From: Lachnospira sp. UBA3212
GTDB taxonomy: Bacteria > Bacillota > Clostridia > Lachnospirales > Lachnospiraceae
DNA length: 12,814 bases
NCBI GenBank assembly: GCA_002363615.1
Contig: DEWK01000024.1
Location: 145,829 to 158,642 of the forward strand
Direction of reading: 5' to 3'
The notes below the pieces were generated by a model, which did no database searches, had not been told where the DNA came from, and worked only from the letters and a program-made list of their open reading frames with translations. A program made the translations under genes and the position numbers. Shown here piece by piece: positions 1-4,839 of this stretch. Numbering within the stretch: the stretch's first letter is position 1; every line of letters begins with the position of its first letter.

Positions 1-65
1 TCCCGACAATGAAGAGCTTGGATAAATAAACCTAGTGTTTATGCGGGGTTGAGGCATTTGAGTAC

Positions 66-97
66 GTCAAAGGACGCATTAAAAGACGCATTTTGAC
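66..97. repeat. Short repeats abutting a promoter-like site
   Basis: The 8-base direct repeat GACGCATT occurs at 73-80 and 85-92, twelve bases apart. The pair is bracketed by the inverted halves GTCAAA (66-71) and TTTGAC (92-97). The right copy touches the -35-like TTGACA at 93-98. This arrangement would suit a regulator binding site, but no protein can be assigned to it. The stretch 1-65 contains no gene that can be supported; the 3' end of a gene entering from the left is possible. Confidence 0.35.
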
Positions 98-120
98 ATA
101 GTCATTTACATCAGTATGAA
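93..120 (+). promoter_or_regulatory. Candidate sigma-A promoter
   Basis: A perfect -35 TTGACA lies at 93-98, followed by a 16-base spacer and the -10-like TATGAA at 115-120, which matches four of six consensus positions. Transcription would start near 127 and meet the strong terminator at 169-212 after about 85 bases. The promoter therefore either drives a short RNA or feeds the DUF6462 operon through a regulated attenuator. Confidence 0.45.
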
Positions 121-168
121 AGAGTACACAATCTGAAAAGAAAAAGATTCAATCAAATATGAACTACT

Positions 169-212
169 AAGAGGACATTTTCTAAAGAAATTTAGAAGAT
201 GTCCTCTTTTTT
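169..212 (+). terminator. Strong intrinsic terminator upstream of the DUF6462 genes
   Basis: An 18-base-pair stem runs from 169-186 to 191-208 with a single G-U pair and a GAAA loop at 187-190. It is followed by a T run at 207-212. It ends whatever is transcribed from the left, including the candidate promoter at 93-120, and lies 56 bases before the first gene. No convincing separate promoter is seen between the terminator and that gene. Confidence 0.85.
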
Positions 213-268
213 GCGTTATGGAGAAATTACGTCATTTGTTATGAAGTCAAAGTGAAAGGAGCACAGCA

Positions 269-490
269 ATGAATGAATCAAAGAAGAAAGATAGATATGA
301 GGATGCAAAAAAGTTTGTAAGATATTCAGATGGTGCAAAAATGTACAGTATGGGAATGACAAAATTTCAAGAAGTGGCTAAGGATGCCAAGGCTTGTTAT
401 AAAATTGGTCAGCTTGTACTTGTTAATACAGAAATATTGGATAAGTATCTTGAAACTTTTCATATTACAGATTCTGAGTTTTATAAGTAG
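269..490 (+). CDS. DUF6462 family small DNA-binding protein
   Basis: A 73-residue protein with a basic N-terminus (residues 1-16) followed by one compact domain with the pattern KFVRYSDGAKMYSMG, a helix through FQEVAKDAKACYKIG, and the ending LVNTEILDKYLE. This pattern is that of DUF6462, a short excisionase/MerR-like winged-helix fold common on clostridial mobile elements. The expected role is DNA binding, as a regulator or a helper of recombination; the target is unknown. The start is set by GAAAGGAG at 254-261 with a 7-base spacer. It is the first of three adjacent genes carrying the same domain, and the next starts eight bases after its stop codon. Confidence 0.75.
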   Translation: MNESKKKDRYEDAKKFVRYSDGAKMYSMGMTKFQEVAKDAKACYKIGQLVLVNTEILDKYLETFHITDSEFYK

Positions 491-498
491 GTGATGTT

Positions 499-957
499 AT
501 GGTAAATACATTGAGTGGTTCAGTTTGTGCCTATAGAAAAGAAACTGTAAAACCAAGATTTATTCGTATTGATGAGGTAATGGCTTTATTAGATGTAACA
601 CAAGATGAGGCAATGGATATAGCGTTGGCTGCTGGAGCAAGATATCAGCTTGCAAAGATTATATTAGTACATAAGGAAAGGTTGATGAAATTTATGAAAC
701 ATTCTGCAAGAGTTCCTAGTTCAAATAAAATTGTGGAAAAGAAGTTTGTGAGAATCGGAGAGGGTTCAATGACTTACAGCATAGGACATCATAGATTTAT
801 CGAAATGGCTAGAGCAGCTGGAGCTGTATATAAGATAGGCGAAGCAAAAGGAAATACTATTCTGATTAATCTGGAGGTGTTTGATGAATATATGGAGCAA
901 TTCAGAGAACCGCCAACAGAAATGAAACATCCATTGCCAAATGTGAAAGGAGACTGA
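499..957 (+). CDS. Two-domain DUF6462-like DNA-binding protein
   Basis: A 152-residue protein that appears to carry the small DUF6462-type domain twice. The first copy (about residues 19-67) has RFIRIDEVMALLDV followed by a helix and ILVHKERLMKFM. The second (about 83-141) has KKFVRIGEGSMTYSIG, ARAAGAVYKIG and ILINLEVFDEYME. The second copy matches the neighbouring genes closely; the first is more diverged and lacks the tyrosine before the recognition helix. A linker rich in Ser, Asn and Pro joins them. The likely role is DNA binding, with two domains allowing one polypeptide to contact two half sites. The ribosome site is AGGTGA at 489-494, overlapping the previous stop codon, which suggests translational coupling. 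The duplication is seen in the sequence; the function is inference. Confidence 0.68.
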   Translation: MVNTLSGSVCAYRKETVKPRFIRIDEVMALLDVTQDEAMDIALAAGARYQLAKIILVHKERLMKFMKHSARVPSSNKIVEKKFVRIGEGSMTYSIGHHRFIEMARAAGAVYKIGEAKGNTILINLEVFDEYMEQFREPPTEMKHPLPNVKGD

Positions 958-960
958 TGA

Positions 961-1245
961 ATGAGTTACTCATATAAGTGCTATTCAGATACAAAGGATT
1001 TTATGAAAAAATTTGTCAATGCAGAGGAAGGAGCGATTATTTATGGGATAAGTAAATCGAGAATCATAGTAATTGCGAGAGAGGCAGGAGCAGTCTATAA
1101 AGTCGGTAATTCAGCATTAATCAATACGGAATTATTTGAAAAATATCTTGAACGATTCAGAGAGCCGGCAAGAGAACTGCCTAAGCATACATGGAACAAA
1201 TTAAAGGAAATGACAAATACACCAAAAACTGGTGAAAATTCGTAA
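961..1245 (+). CDS. DUF6462 family small DNA-binding protein
   Basis: A 94-residue protein with one DUF6462-like domain at about residues 15-67. Key stretches are KKFVNAEEGAIIYGIS, AREAGAVYKVG and ALINTELFEKYLERF, followed by the ending REPARELPK that also follows the domain in the preceding gene (REPPTEM). The shared tail suggests the two arose by duplication. AAAGGAG at 946-952 lies 8 bases before the ATG, and only three bases separate the start from the previous stop, so the three genes form one operon. The 3' end of the gene holds the first of two inverted repeats built on CACCA/TGGTG, so the gene may end in its own regulatory site. Function is inferred as DNA binding or regulation. Confidence 0.7.
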   Translation: MSYSYKCYSDTKDFMKKFVNAEEGAIIYGISKSRIIVIAREAGAVYKVGNSALINTELFEKYLERFREPARELPKHTWNKLKEMTNTPKTGENS

Positions 1246-1262
1246 AAATACACCAGTGGTGT
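1220..1262. promoter_or_regulatory. Paired CACCA/TGGTG inverted repeats
   Basis: Two palindromic sites share the same half site. CACCA and TGGTG flank five bases at 1220-1234, and ACACCA and TGGTGT flank a single base at 1250-1262. Their centres are 29 bases apart, close to three turns of DNA. The second is flanked by a direct repeat of CGTAAAA at 1241-1247 and 1269-1275. No T run follows, so neither is an obvious terminator. They would suit an operator for one of the DUF6462 proteins, or a recombination accessory site; this is inference. Confidence 0.35.
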
Positions 1263-1295
1263 CACTTCCGTAAAATTAAAGTGCATTGTAGAATA

Positions 1296-1380
1296 TCAAT
1301 TGTCCAAGAGAGATTGGACATAACAATTGAATAATCAGTTACAGATTTGCAAAGTAGTTTGCACTACAGAATTTCTGTAG
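1296..1380. repeat. Cluster of three inverted repeats
   Basis: Three symmetric elements follow each other. At 1296-1330, TCAATTG pairs with CAATTGA and TCCAA with TTGGA around a GAGAGA loop, with a five-base bulge. At 1348-1363, TGCAAA and TTTGCA flank four bases. At 1364-1380, directly abutting, CTACAGAA and TTCTGTAG flank one base. There are no T runs and no gene here. Such clusters occur in operator regions, origins of transfer and integrase accessory sites; nothing seen decides between these. Confidence 0.4.
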
Positions 1381-1510
1381 GTAGTAAAATTACGGGGCAT
1401 GTACCTGGAGGATGAAAGTCACAGCTATCATATTAGTAGTCTGATGGATCGAAAGATGAAGGGCGAGAAGCTGGATGGAAATCTGGTAAAAGGAATCGGC
1501 ATGTTGCGTA

Positions 1511-1736
1511 AGGATAATTAACCACAGAGGGCGAGAAGTTCGTCCTTATCCTCAAAAGGCTAAAAGAGGAGATAGTGCTTCTGATAATTCAGAAGGGCGT
1601 CGTGAAACACATTTTGTGGCTCGTCTGTAACTCCCGGAGGTGAGAACACCTCTTTGTACACGGGGCGATATAGGAGTCTAGAAGACTGGCGTGTACCTAC
1701 ATGCTTAGCGTTAAGCATAGCCATGTAGACTATATC
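1511..1736 (+). ncRNA. Candidate structured RNA with a pseudoknot
   Basis: The gap from 1246 to 1794 has no convincing gene but is dense in perfect helices. AGGATAA (1511-1517) pairs with TTATCCT (1546-1552) around an inner hairpin at 1529-1545. CTTCTGA/TCAGAAG form a hairpin at 1578-1595, and GAGGTG/CACCTC with an AGAA loop form one at 1637-1652. GTACACG (1656-1662) pairs with CGTGTAC (1690-1696), while GATATAG (1667-1673) lies inside that helix and pairs with CTATATC (1730-1736), which makes a pseudoknot. Smaller hairpins at 1675-1687 and 1697-1728 fill its loops. The RNA could be a long cis-acting leader of the 1795 operon or a free-standing RNA. I do not recognise the family, and its 5' end may lie further left, near 1390. 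Confidence 0.5.
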
Positions 1737-1745
1737 ACTTCCAAA

Positions 1746-1783
1746 TTCAAATTCTGTCTATATGGCAACTAATTTGAAGGAGG
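1746..1783 (+). promoter_or_regulatory. Hairpin touching the ribosome binding site of the 1795 gene
   Basis: TTCAAATT at 1746-1753 is perfectly complementary to AATTTGAA at 1771-1778, an 8-base-pair stem with a 17-base loop. Its 3' arm includes the first two bases of the ribosome site AAGGAGG (1777-1783). It begins ten bases after the pseudoknotted region ends. Folding could limit access to the ribosome site, which would connect the upstream RNA with translation of the operon. This is inference from pairing alone. Confidence 0.35.
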
Positions 1784-1794
1784 ATAAAGTGGTG

Positions 1795-1941
1795 ATGGGA
1801 TTTAGCATAGCATTAATAATTATTGTTCTTATCGTATTGTATTCGTTAGCTAGGACGGCAGGAGAGTCGGACAGGACAATGGAACAGATAAGAGAGCAAT
1901 CACTCCTTGGAAGGGAGGAGAGCTCTGGTGGGAACAGTTGA
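1795..1941 (+). CDS. Small single-pass membrane protein
   Basis: A 48-residue protein: a hydrophobic segment at about residues 3-18 (ALIIIVLIVLYSLA) followed by a short polar cytoplasmic-type tail rich in Glu, Arg and Ser. I do not recognise a family. The start is uncertain: AAGGAGG at 1777-1783 is 11 bases before this ATG, while in-frame GTG codons at 1789 and 1792 lie 5 and 8 bases away and could add one or two valine codons. It is the first gene of the operon with the cysteine-rich protein and the ParM/ParR-like pair, and its 3' end overlaps the next gene by 14 bases. A membrane anchor or partner for the downstream proteins is possible but unproven. Confidence 0.55.
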   Translation: MGFSIALIIIVLIVLYSLARTAGESDRTMEQIREQSLLGREESSGGNS

Positions 1942-2182
1942 AAAAAGAGATAAGCATAAGAAACGCAGGTTTGTATCTCCAGAAGAAAAGCTTGAAAGAG
2001 AATTAAAAGATTGTATGCATTGTAGATTCTTCTGGGGACATAACAACAGATGTGCCAATGGAACATGTTGTAAACCATCTAAGAAAAAAGAACAGAAACT
2101 TCCGACGGAATGTGTCGGATGTCCATATTATCAAGGGAATGGTTATTGTTTTCCTTGTATGCGAAAGCTGATAGGAAAGTAG
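1928..2182 (+). CDS. Cysteine-rich, probably metal-binding protein
   Basis: An 84-residue protein read from GTG at 1928, chosen because AGGGAGGAG at 1912-1920 lies 7 bases upstream; the longer frame from TTG at 1907 has no good site. Residues 1-27 are basic. Nine cysteines follow, at 29, 32, 42, 47, 48, 62, 65, 74 and 77, forming CxxC pairs (CMHC, CVGC, CFPC) plus a CC doublet. This arrangement suits binding of one or two zinc ions, or possibly an iron-sulfur centre. The family is not recognised. It overlaps the upstream membrane-protein gene by 14 bases, and its stop codon abuts the ribosome site of the ParM-like gene, so it belongs to the same operon. A DNA-binding or assembly role is plausible but not shown. 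Confidence 0.65.
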   Translation: MGTVEKRDKHKKRRFVSPEEKLERELKDCMHCRFFWGHNNRCANGTCCKPSKKKEQKLPTECVGCPYYQGNGYCFPCMRKLIGK

Positions 2183-2191
2183 GTGGTTAAG

Positions 2192-3154
2192 ATGTTCAAG
2201 TGGCTGTTTAAGAAGAAAGGATGTGCAAAACATATGAATAACAAGTTAGAAGTAATCGGCATTGATCATGGTTGGTCAATGATGAAAACAATCTCTCAGG
2301 TATTTGTCACAGGAGTTAAGGAGATTACAACAACTCCGGCACTTTTCGGCGATGTACTTGAGTATGAAGGAAAGTTCTATAAGGTTGGAACTGTGAGGCA
2401 GGAAGTAAAGGATACAAAGGTCGAAGATGACAGCTTTTATCTTCTCACTCTTGCAGCAGTTGCTAAGGAACTTAAAAGAAGAGGTCTTGCAGAGGCAAAG
2501 GTATTCCTTGCCGTAGGACTACCACTTACAAGGTTTGGAGCAGAGAAGAATGATTTTATCAAGTACCTGACAAAGAATAAGCGTGTAAGCTTCAAATATG
2601 AGAATGAGCCGTATTATATTGAAATTGATGATGTGGCAGTATTCCCTCAGTGTTATGCAGCAGTAGTGGACAAGATTCCTACAATGGCAAAGAAAACGCT
2701 GATAGTAGATATCGGTAGCTGGACAATCGACATTATGCCGGTAATCAACAAGTCACCGGATGAATCAAAGTGTGTGACGATACCAAAAGGTCTTATTACC
2801 TGTATGCGTTCTATCAATGAACAGTGTGTAAGACAACTTAACGGAGAGGTAGACGAGTCAGAGATACAGAACATCATGCGATATGGCAGGTCAGATATTG
2901 ATGATGAATACTTTGCCATTATTAAGGCAGAGATAGAGGATTTTGTTGATAAGGTATATAACTCAATCCGTGAGTTTGGGTATAACTTAAAGACTACACC
3001 GATTGTATTTGTCGGAGGCGGGGCAGTTGTGATGAAGAATTTTGGTAGTCATGATGCTAAGAACATTTCCTATAACCTTGATGTAAAGGCAAATGCAAGA
3101 GGATATGAGCAGCTTGCCACAATGGGACTTAAAAGCACTAAGCGATTATCATAA
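2192..3154 (+). CDS. ParM/StbA-like actin-family ATPase
   Basis: A 320-residue actin-like ATPase of the type that forms filaments to segregate plasmids and is common on clostridial ICEs. The phosphate-1 loop is GIDHGWSMMKT (about residues 23-33, Asp25). The phosphate-2 loop is DIGSWTID (173-180), fitting DxGxxTxD. The adenosine motif is VGGGA (274-278). The length fits the ParM family. AGGTGG at 2181-2186 is 5 bases before the chosen ATG and overlaps the previous stop. A GTG at 2183 in the track frame is too close to the site, and an internal ATG at 2234 would remove a basic, amphipathic N-terminal stretch (FKWLFKKK) that is not part of the actin core and could touch the membrane. The downstream ribbon-helix-helix protein is the expected DNA adaptor. 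Confidence 0.85.
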   Translation: MFKWLFKKKGCAKHMNNKLEVIGIDHGWSMMKTISQVFVTGVKEITTTPALFGDVLEYEGKFYKVGTVRQEVKDTKVEDDSFYLLTLAAVAKELKRRGLAEAKVFLAVGLPLTRFGAEKNDFIKYLTKNKRVSFKYENEPYYIEIDDVAVFPQCYAAVVDKIPTMAKKTLIVDIGSWTIDIMPVINKSPDESKCVTIPKGLITCMRSINEQCVRQLNGEVDESEIQNIMRYGRSDIDDEYFAIIKAEIEDFVDKVYNSIREFGYNLKTTPIVFVGGGAVVMKNFGSHDAKNISYNLDVKANARGYEQLATMGLKSTKRLS

Positions 3155-3165
3155 GGAGGCAGATG

Positions 3166-3612
3166 ATGGGAAGAAGACTTGAATATGAAGTAAAAACTTC
3201 TGTCCGCCTCAACATGAGCAATCCTCAGCATGTGAAAATCAATGATGTGATTCAGAACCTTGATCCGAAGATTTTCAAATCTAAGAACCAGTTCATTATA
3301 GATGCGATTCAGTTTTACATTGATAATTATGGAAAAGAAACTTTTGTTATCAAGAAGAAGGAAAAAGAGAGGGCTGAATATATCCGGTCAGAAGATATTG
3401 ATGACATTAAAGAAGAAGTCATTGAAGCAGCAACCAATGAGGCTAGGAAAGAGGTCATAAGGCTGTTAGGCGGAGTGATATCCGGGATGAATGTTAGTCA
3501 GCCGGTAATAATGCAGGCAGCCAATAGTGAAGCACAAGAACCTACAGAAGATGTTATGGACGATGCAGATGTTGCAGGACTTGCAATGGGATGGATGTCG
3601 AAAGGAGACTGA
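3166..3612 (+). CDS. ParR-like ribbon-helix-helix partner of the ParM-like ATPase
   Basis: A 148-residue protein. The N-terminal 55 residues fit a ribbon-helix-helix DNA-binding domain: a strand at KTSVRLNMS, a helix at KINDVIQNL and a second helix at SKNQFIIDAIQFYIDN. A charged, helical middle part (residues 62-100) and an acidic tail (EAQEPTEDVMDDAD) follow; the tail could be the filament-contacting region, as in ParR proteins. It directly follows the actin-like gene, its ribosome site AAGGAGG (3153-3159) overlapping that gene's stop. ATG at 3166 is chosen over ATG at 3163 because the spacing is 6 rather than 3 bases. The expected role is binding centromere-like repeats on the element and linking them to ParM filaments. 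No such repeat array was recognised nearby. Confidence 0.72.
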   Translation: MGRRLEYEVKTSVRLNMSNPQHVKINDVIQNLDPKIFKSKNQFIIDAIQFYIDNYGKETFVIKKKEKERAEYIRSEDIDDIKEEVIEAATNEARKEVIRLLGGVISGMNVSQPVIMQAANSEAQEPTEDVMDDADVAGLAMGWMSKGD

Positions 3613-3617
3613 TTATT

Positions 3618-3791
3618 ATGAGAAGAGTTATGGGAGCCGTAGGAACAGTAATTTTAGAGATACTCAAGTGGATATTAAGGATAATTCTTGGAGCGTTGAA
3701 GCTGGTCTTAGGACTTGCCAGAATAATTCTTCTTCTATTCGCTATGGTGGCAAGGATATTTCTTTCATTCGTAAGAATGGGCACATTCTGA
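3618..3791 (+). CDS. Small, very hydrophobic cationic protein
   Basis: A 57-residue protein that is almost entirely hydrophobic or basic, with one glutamate. Residues 8-53 form a continuous run of aliphatic residues broken by basic ones at 17, 21, 28, 35, 46 and 53; the positions 21, 28 and 35 are seven apart, so one long amphipathic or membrane-lying helix or a two-helix hairpin is likely. The family is not recognised. The start at 3618 uses AAAGGAG (3601-3607) at a 10-base distance; an ATG at 3630 is an alternative. It follows the ParR-like gene by five bases. It may be a membrane partner of the segregation proteins; a small membrane toxin is another reading. Confidence is moderate that it is made, low on function. 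Confidence 0.55.
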   Translation: MRRVMGAVGTVILEILKWILRIILGALKLVLGLARIILLLFAMVARIFLSFVRMGTF

Positions 3792-3805
3792 GAGGAGGTG
3801 AGCGT

Positions 3806-3889
3806 ATGCAGGTAAAGGGTTTATTCTTAAATTATAAGAAAAACAGAAGACTTATGCAGTATTTCTTTAAAATAAGAGAGCTGGTATAA
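3806..3889 (+). CDS. 27-residue basic peptide with a near-ideal ribosome site
   Basis: A very short frame of 27 codons beginning MQVKGLFLNYKKNRRLMQYF, with eight Lys or Arg residues and alternating aromatic residues, so a basic amphipathic helix is likely. Its support is the ribosome site GAGGAGGTGA at 3792-3801, an almost perfect match to the 16S tail, with AGGAGG ending 7 bases before the ATG. It sits 14 bases after the hydrophobic protein's stop, so it would close the operon. Its stop codon overlaps a -10-like TATAAT at 3885-3890. No homolog is recognised. Confidence 0.45.
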   Translation: MQVKGLFLNYKKNRRLMQYFFKIRELV

Positions 3890-3890
3890 T
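3882..3890 (+). promoter_or_regulatory. Extended -10 promoter for the lipoprotein transcript
   Basis: TGGTATAAT at 3882-3890 is a perfect extended -10 element (TG, one base, TATAAT). A -35 at the expected distance (TTTCTT, 3862-3867) is weak, which is usual for extended -10 promoters. Transcription would begin near 3897 and give a leader of about 130 bases before the lipoprotein start. It overlaps the end of the preceding small gene, so the lipoprotein gene may have its own transcript. Confidence 0.5.
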
Positions 3891-3904
3891 GAAAGGAGTT
3901 TAAG

Positions 3905-3952
3905 ATGCACAGAATACGGGACAGTCCTATGTGTCCCGTGCATTACAGATAA
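3905..3952 (+). CDS. Possible 15-codon leader peptide
   Basis: AAAGGAG at 3892-3898 lies 6 bases before an ATG that opens a frame of 15 codons (MHRIRDSPMCPVHYR) ended by TAA. The frame lies inside the first hairpin of the leader (3905-3943), so its translation would open that hairpin. There is no run of one amino acid, so classical attenuation by starvation is not indicated. If transcription starts near 3897 the ribosome site would be at the extreme 5' end; the peptide would then be made only from read-through transcripts of the upstream operon. Confidence 0.3.
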   Translation: MHRIRDSPMCPVHYR

Positions 3953-4018
3953 ATAGTTCACCGCAAGGGTGGATGGCACGGAACACAAAGCCCGTCCCTC
4001 TTGCGGAGAAGGGATGGG
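3905..4018 (+). promoter_or_regulatory. Candidate structured leader of the lipoprotein gene
   Basis: A first hairpin pairs ATGCA (3905-3909) with TGCAT (3939-3943) and CGGGACA (3917-3923) with TGTCCCG (3932-3938). Then CCGCAAG (3961-3967) pairs with CTTGCGG (4000-4006), while CCCGTCCC (3991-3998) can pair with GGGATGGG (4011-4018). The order is that of an H-type pseudoknot, or two exclusive states. The last arm overlaps the ribosome site GGGTGA (4016-4021) of the gene at 4027. A small ACGG/CCGT hairpin (3978-3995) competes with part of this. The layout resembles translational riboswitches; the ligand, if any, is unknown and I do not match it to a named class. Confidence 0.45.
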
Positions 4019-4026
4019 TGATTACT

Positions 4027-4815
4027 ATGAAGAAGATAAGGATTATCTTATTATCCGCAGTACTGGTCTTTTCAATGGCTGCCTGTAATGGTGGTAAGGA
4101 AAAGGCTGATAATAAGACAGAGAAACAGACGGAAAGTGTAAAGCCAACTGAAGAAGCAGAAATGGCAACGGAAGCTGTCACAGAGGTTGCAACCGAAGTT
4201 GAAATTGAAGAGACAGAGAAAGATATTGCCGAGGCTAAAGATTCAGAAGAGAAGACTGATAAGGAAGATAACCGGTCAGCTGATAATGAAGCTGCTTCAA
4301 AGCAGGAAGAAAAGCCGGAGCAGAATGACGAGCCGGAACAGAAAGCTCCTGCGAGTGGTAATAAGGAAGCTGTAGGAAATCAGAGTAATGCAGGTAATGG
4401 TGGTCAGACTACAGACAGACCGAAAGACAATGTGAGCAATCCACAGCCTGCATCCGTGGCATACAGTCCACAGAATGTTGTGTCACTTGCAACAGCAAAG
4501 TGTCAGGCAGGAGGGATGATTACCACACAGCAGAATTTACAGAATCATTTGAATGACGGTAGTATCACGCAGGAAGAGTACAATGAGTATTATCCTTACG
4601 ATGGTATGGAAGACTCTTATTATAGTGTGTTTGTAGAGACAGACCTCAACAAAGCAAGTACCATTGATGGACAGCGGTTATCATCTGAGGATGCAATTGC
4701 AGAATATATTGCAAGTATGTTACTTTTGGAAACAGATTCGGTATTCTACATCAGTTATGATGGAGTTTACACGACAGGCGGCACAGACTATTACGAGTTT
4801 CGATGTCACAGATAA
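4027..4815 (+). CDS. Surface lipoprotein with an acidic spacer
   Basis: A 262-residue lipoprotein. Residues 1-19 are a signal peptide with two lysines and a hydrophobic core; the lipobox is MAAC with the lipidated cysteine at 20. Residues 21-145 are a low-complexity Glu/Lys/Thr/Asn spacer, suited to crossing the cell wall. Residues 146-262 form a compact C-terminal domain starting YSPQNVVSLATAKC and ending YYEFRCHR, with Cys159 and Cys260 able to form a disulfide. The domain is not assigned, but lipoproteins of this layout are common on clostridial ICEs. The start at 4027 is chosen over an upstream GTG frame (3931) because the signal peptide begins there and GGTGA lies 5 bases before it. A structured leader precedes it and a terminator-type hairpin follows. 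Confidence 0.75.
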   Translation: MKKIRIILLSAVLVFSMAACNGGKEKADNKTEKQTESVKPTEEAEMATEAVTEVATEVEIEETEKDIAEAKDSEEKTDKEDNRSADNEAASKQEEKPEQNDEPEQKAPASGNKEAVGNQSNAGNGGQTTDRPKDNVSNPQPASVAYSPQNVVSLATAKCQAGGMITTQQNLQNHLNDGSITQEEYNEYYPYDGMEDSYYSVFVETDLNKASTIDGQRLSSEDAIAEYIASMLLLETDSVFYISYDGVYTTGGTDYYEFRCHR

Positions 4816-4839
4816 ATAAAAACGAATAGAAGCAGAAGG

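Noticed and set aside
1..96. Possible 3' end of a gene, for example an integrase, entering from the left
   Set aside because: Short frames exist in all three phases (one ends at 94-96) but none shows a recognisable motif, so no product can be named.
1399..1521. A 40-codon open frame beginning MYLEDESHSYH
   Set aside because: It has no ribosome site, its end overlaps a paired helix of the candidate RNA, and its composition is not protein-like enough to prefer coding over structured RNA.
1490..1630. A stop-free + strand frame through the structured region (with NHRGREVRPYPQ)
   Set aside because: It has no start codon with a ribosome site and runs through the hairpins at 1529-1545 and 1578-1595; it is more likely a by-product of structured RNA.
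1382..1790. Group I or group II intron
   Set aside because: GACTATATC resembles a group I S-type motif, but the ordered P, Q, R, S core is absent, no domain V-like hairpin of a group II intron is seen, and no intron-encoded protein is present.
3961..4020. Cyclic di-GMP class I riboswitch (suggested by ACACAAAGCC)
   Set aside because: The short match does not come with the two-helix receptor layout of that class; the pairing found is a pseudoknot type instead.
4187..4375. A + strand 62-codon frame inside the lipoprotein gene
   Set aside because: It is an alternative phase of the Glu/Lys-rich spacer, with no ribosome site.
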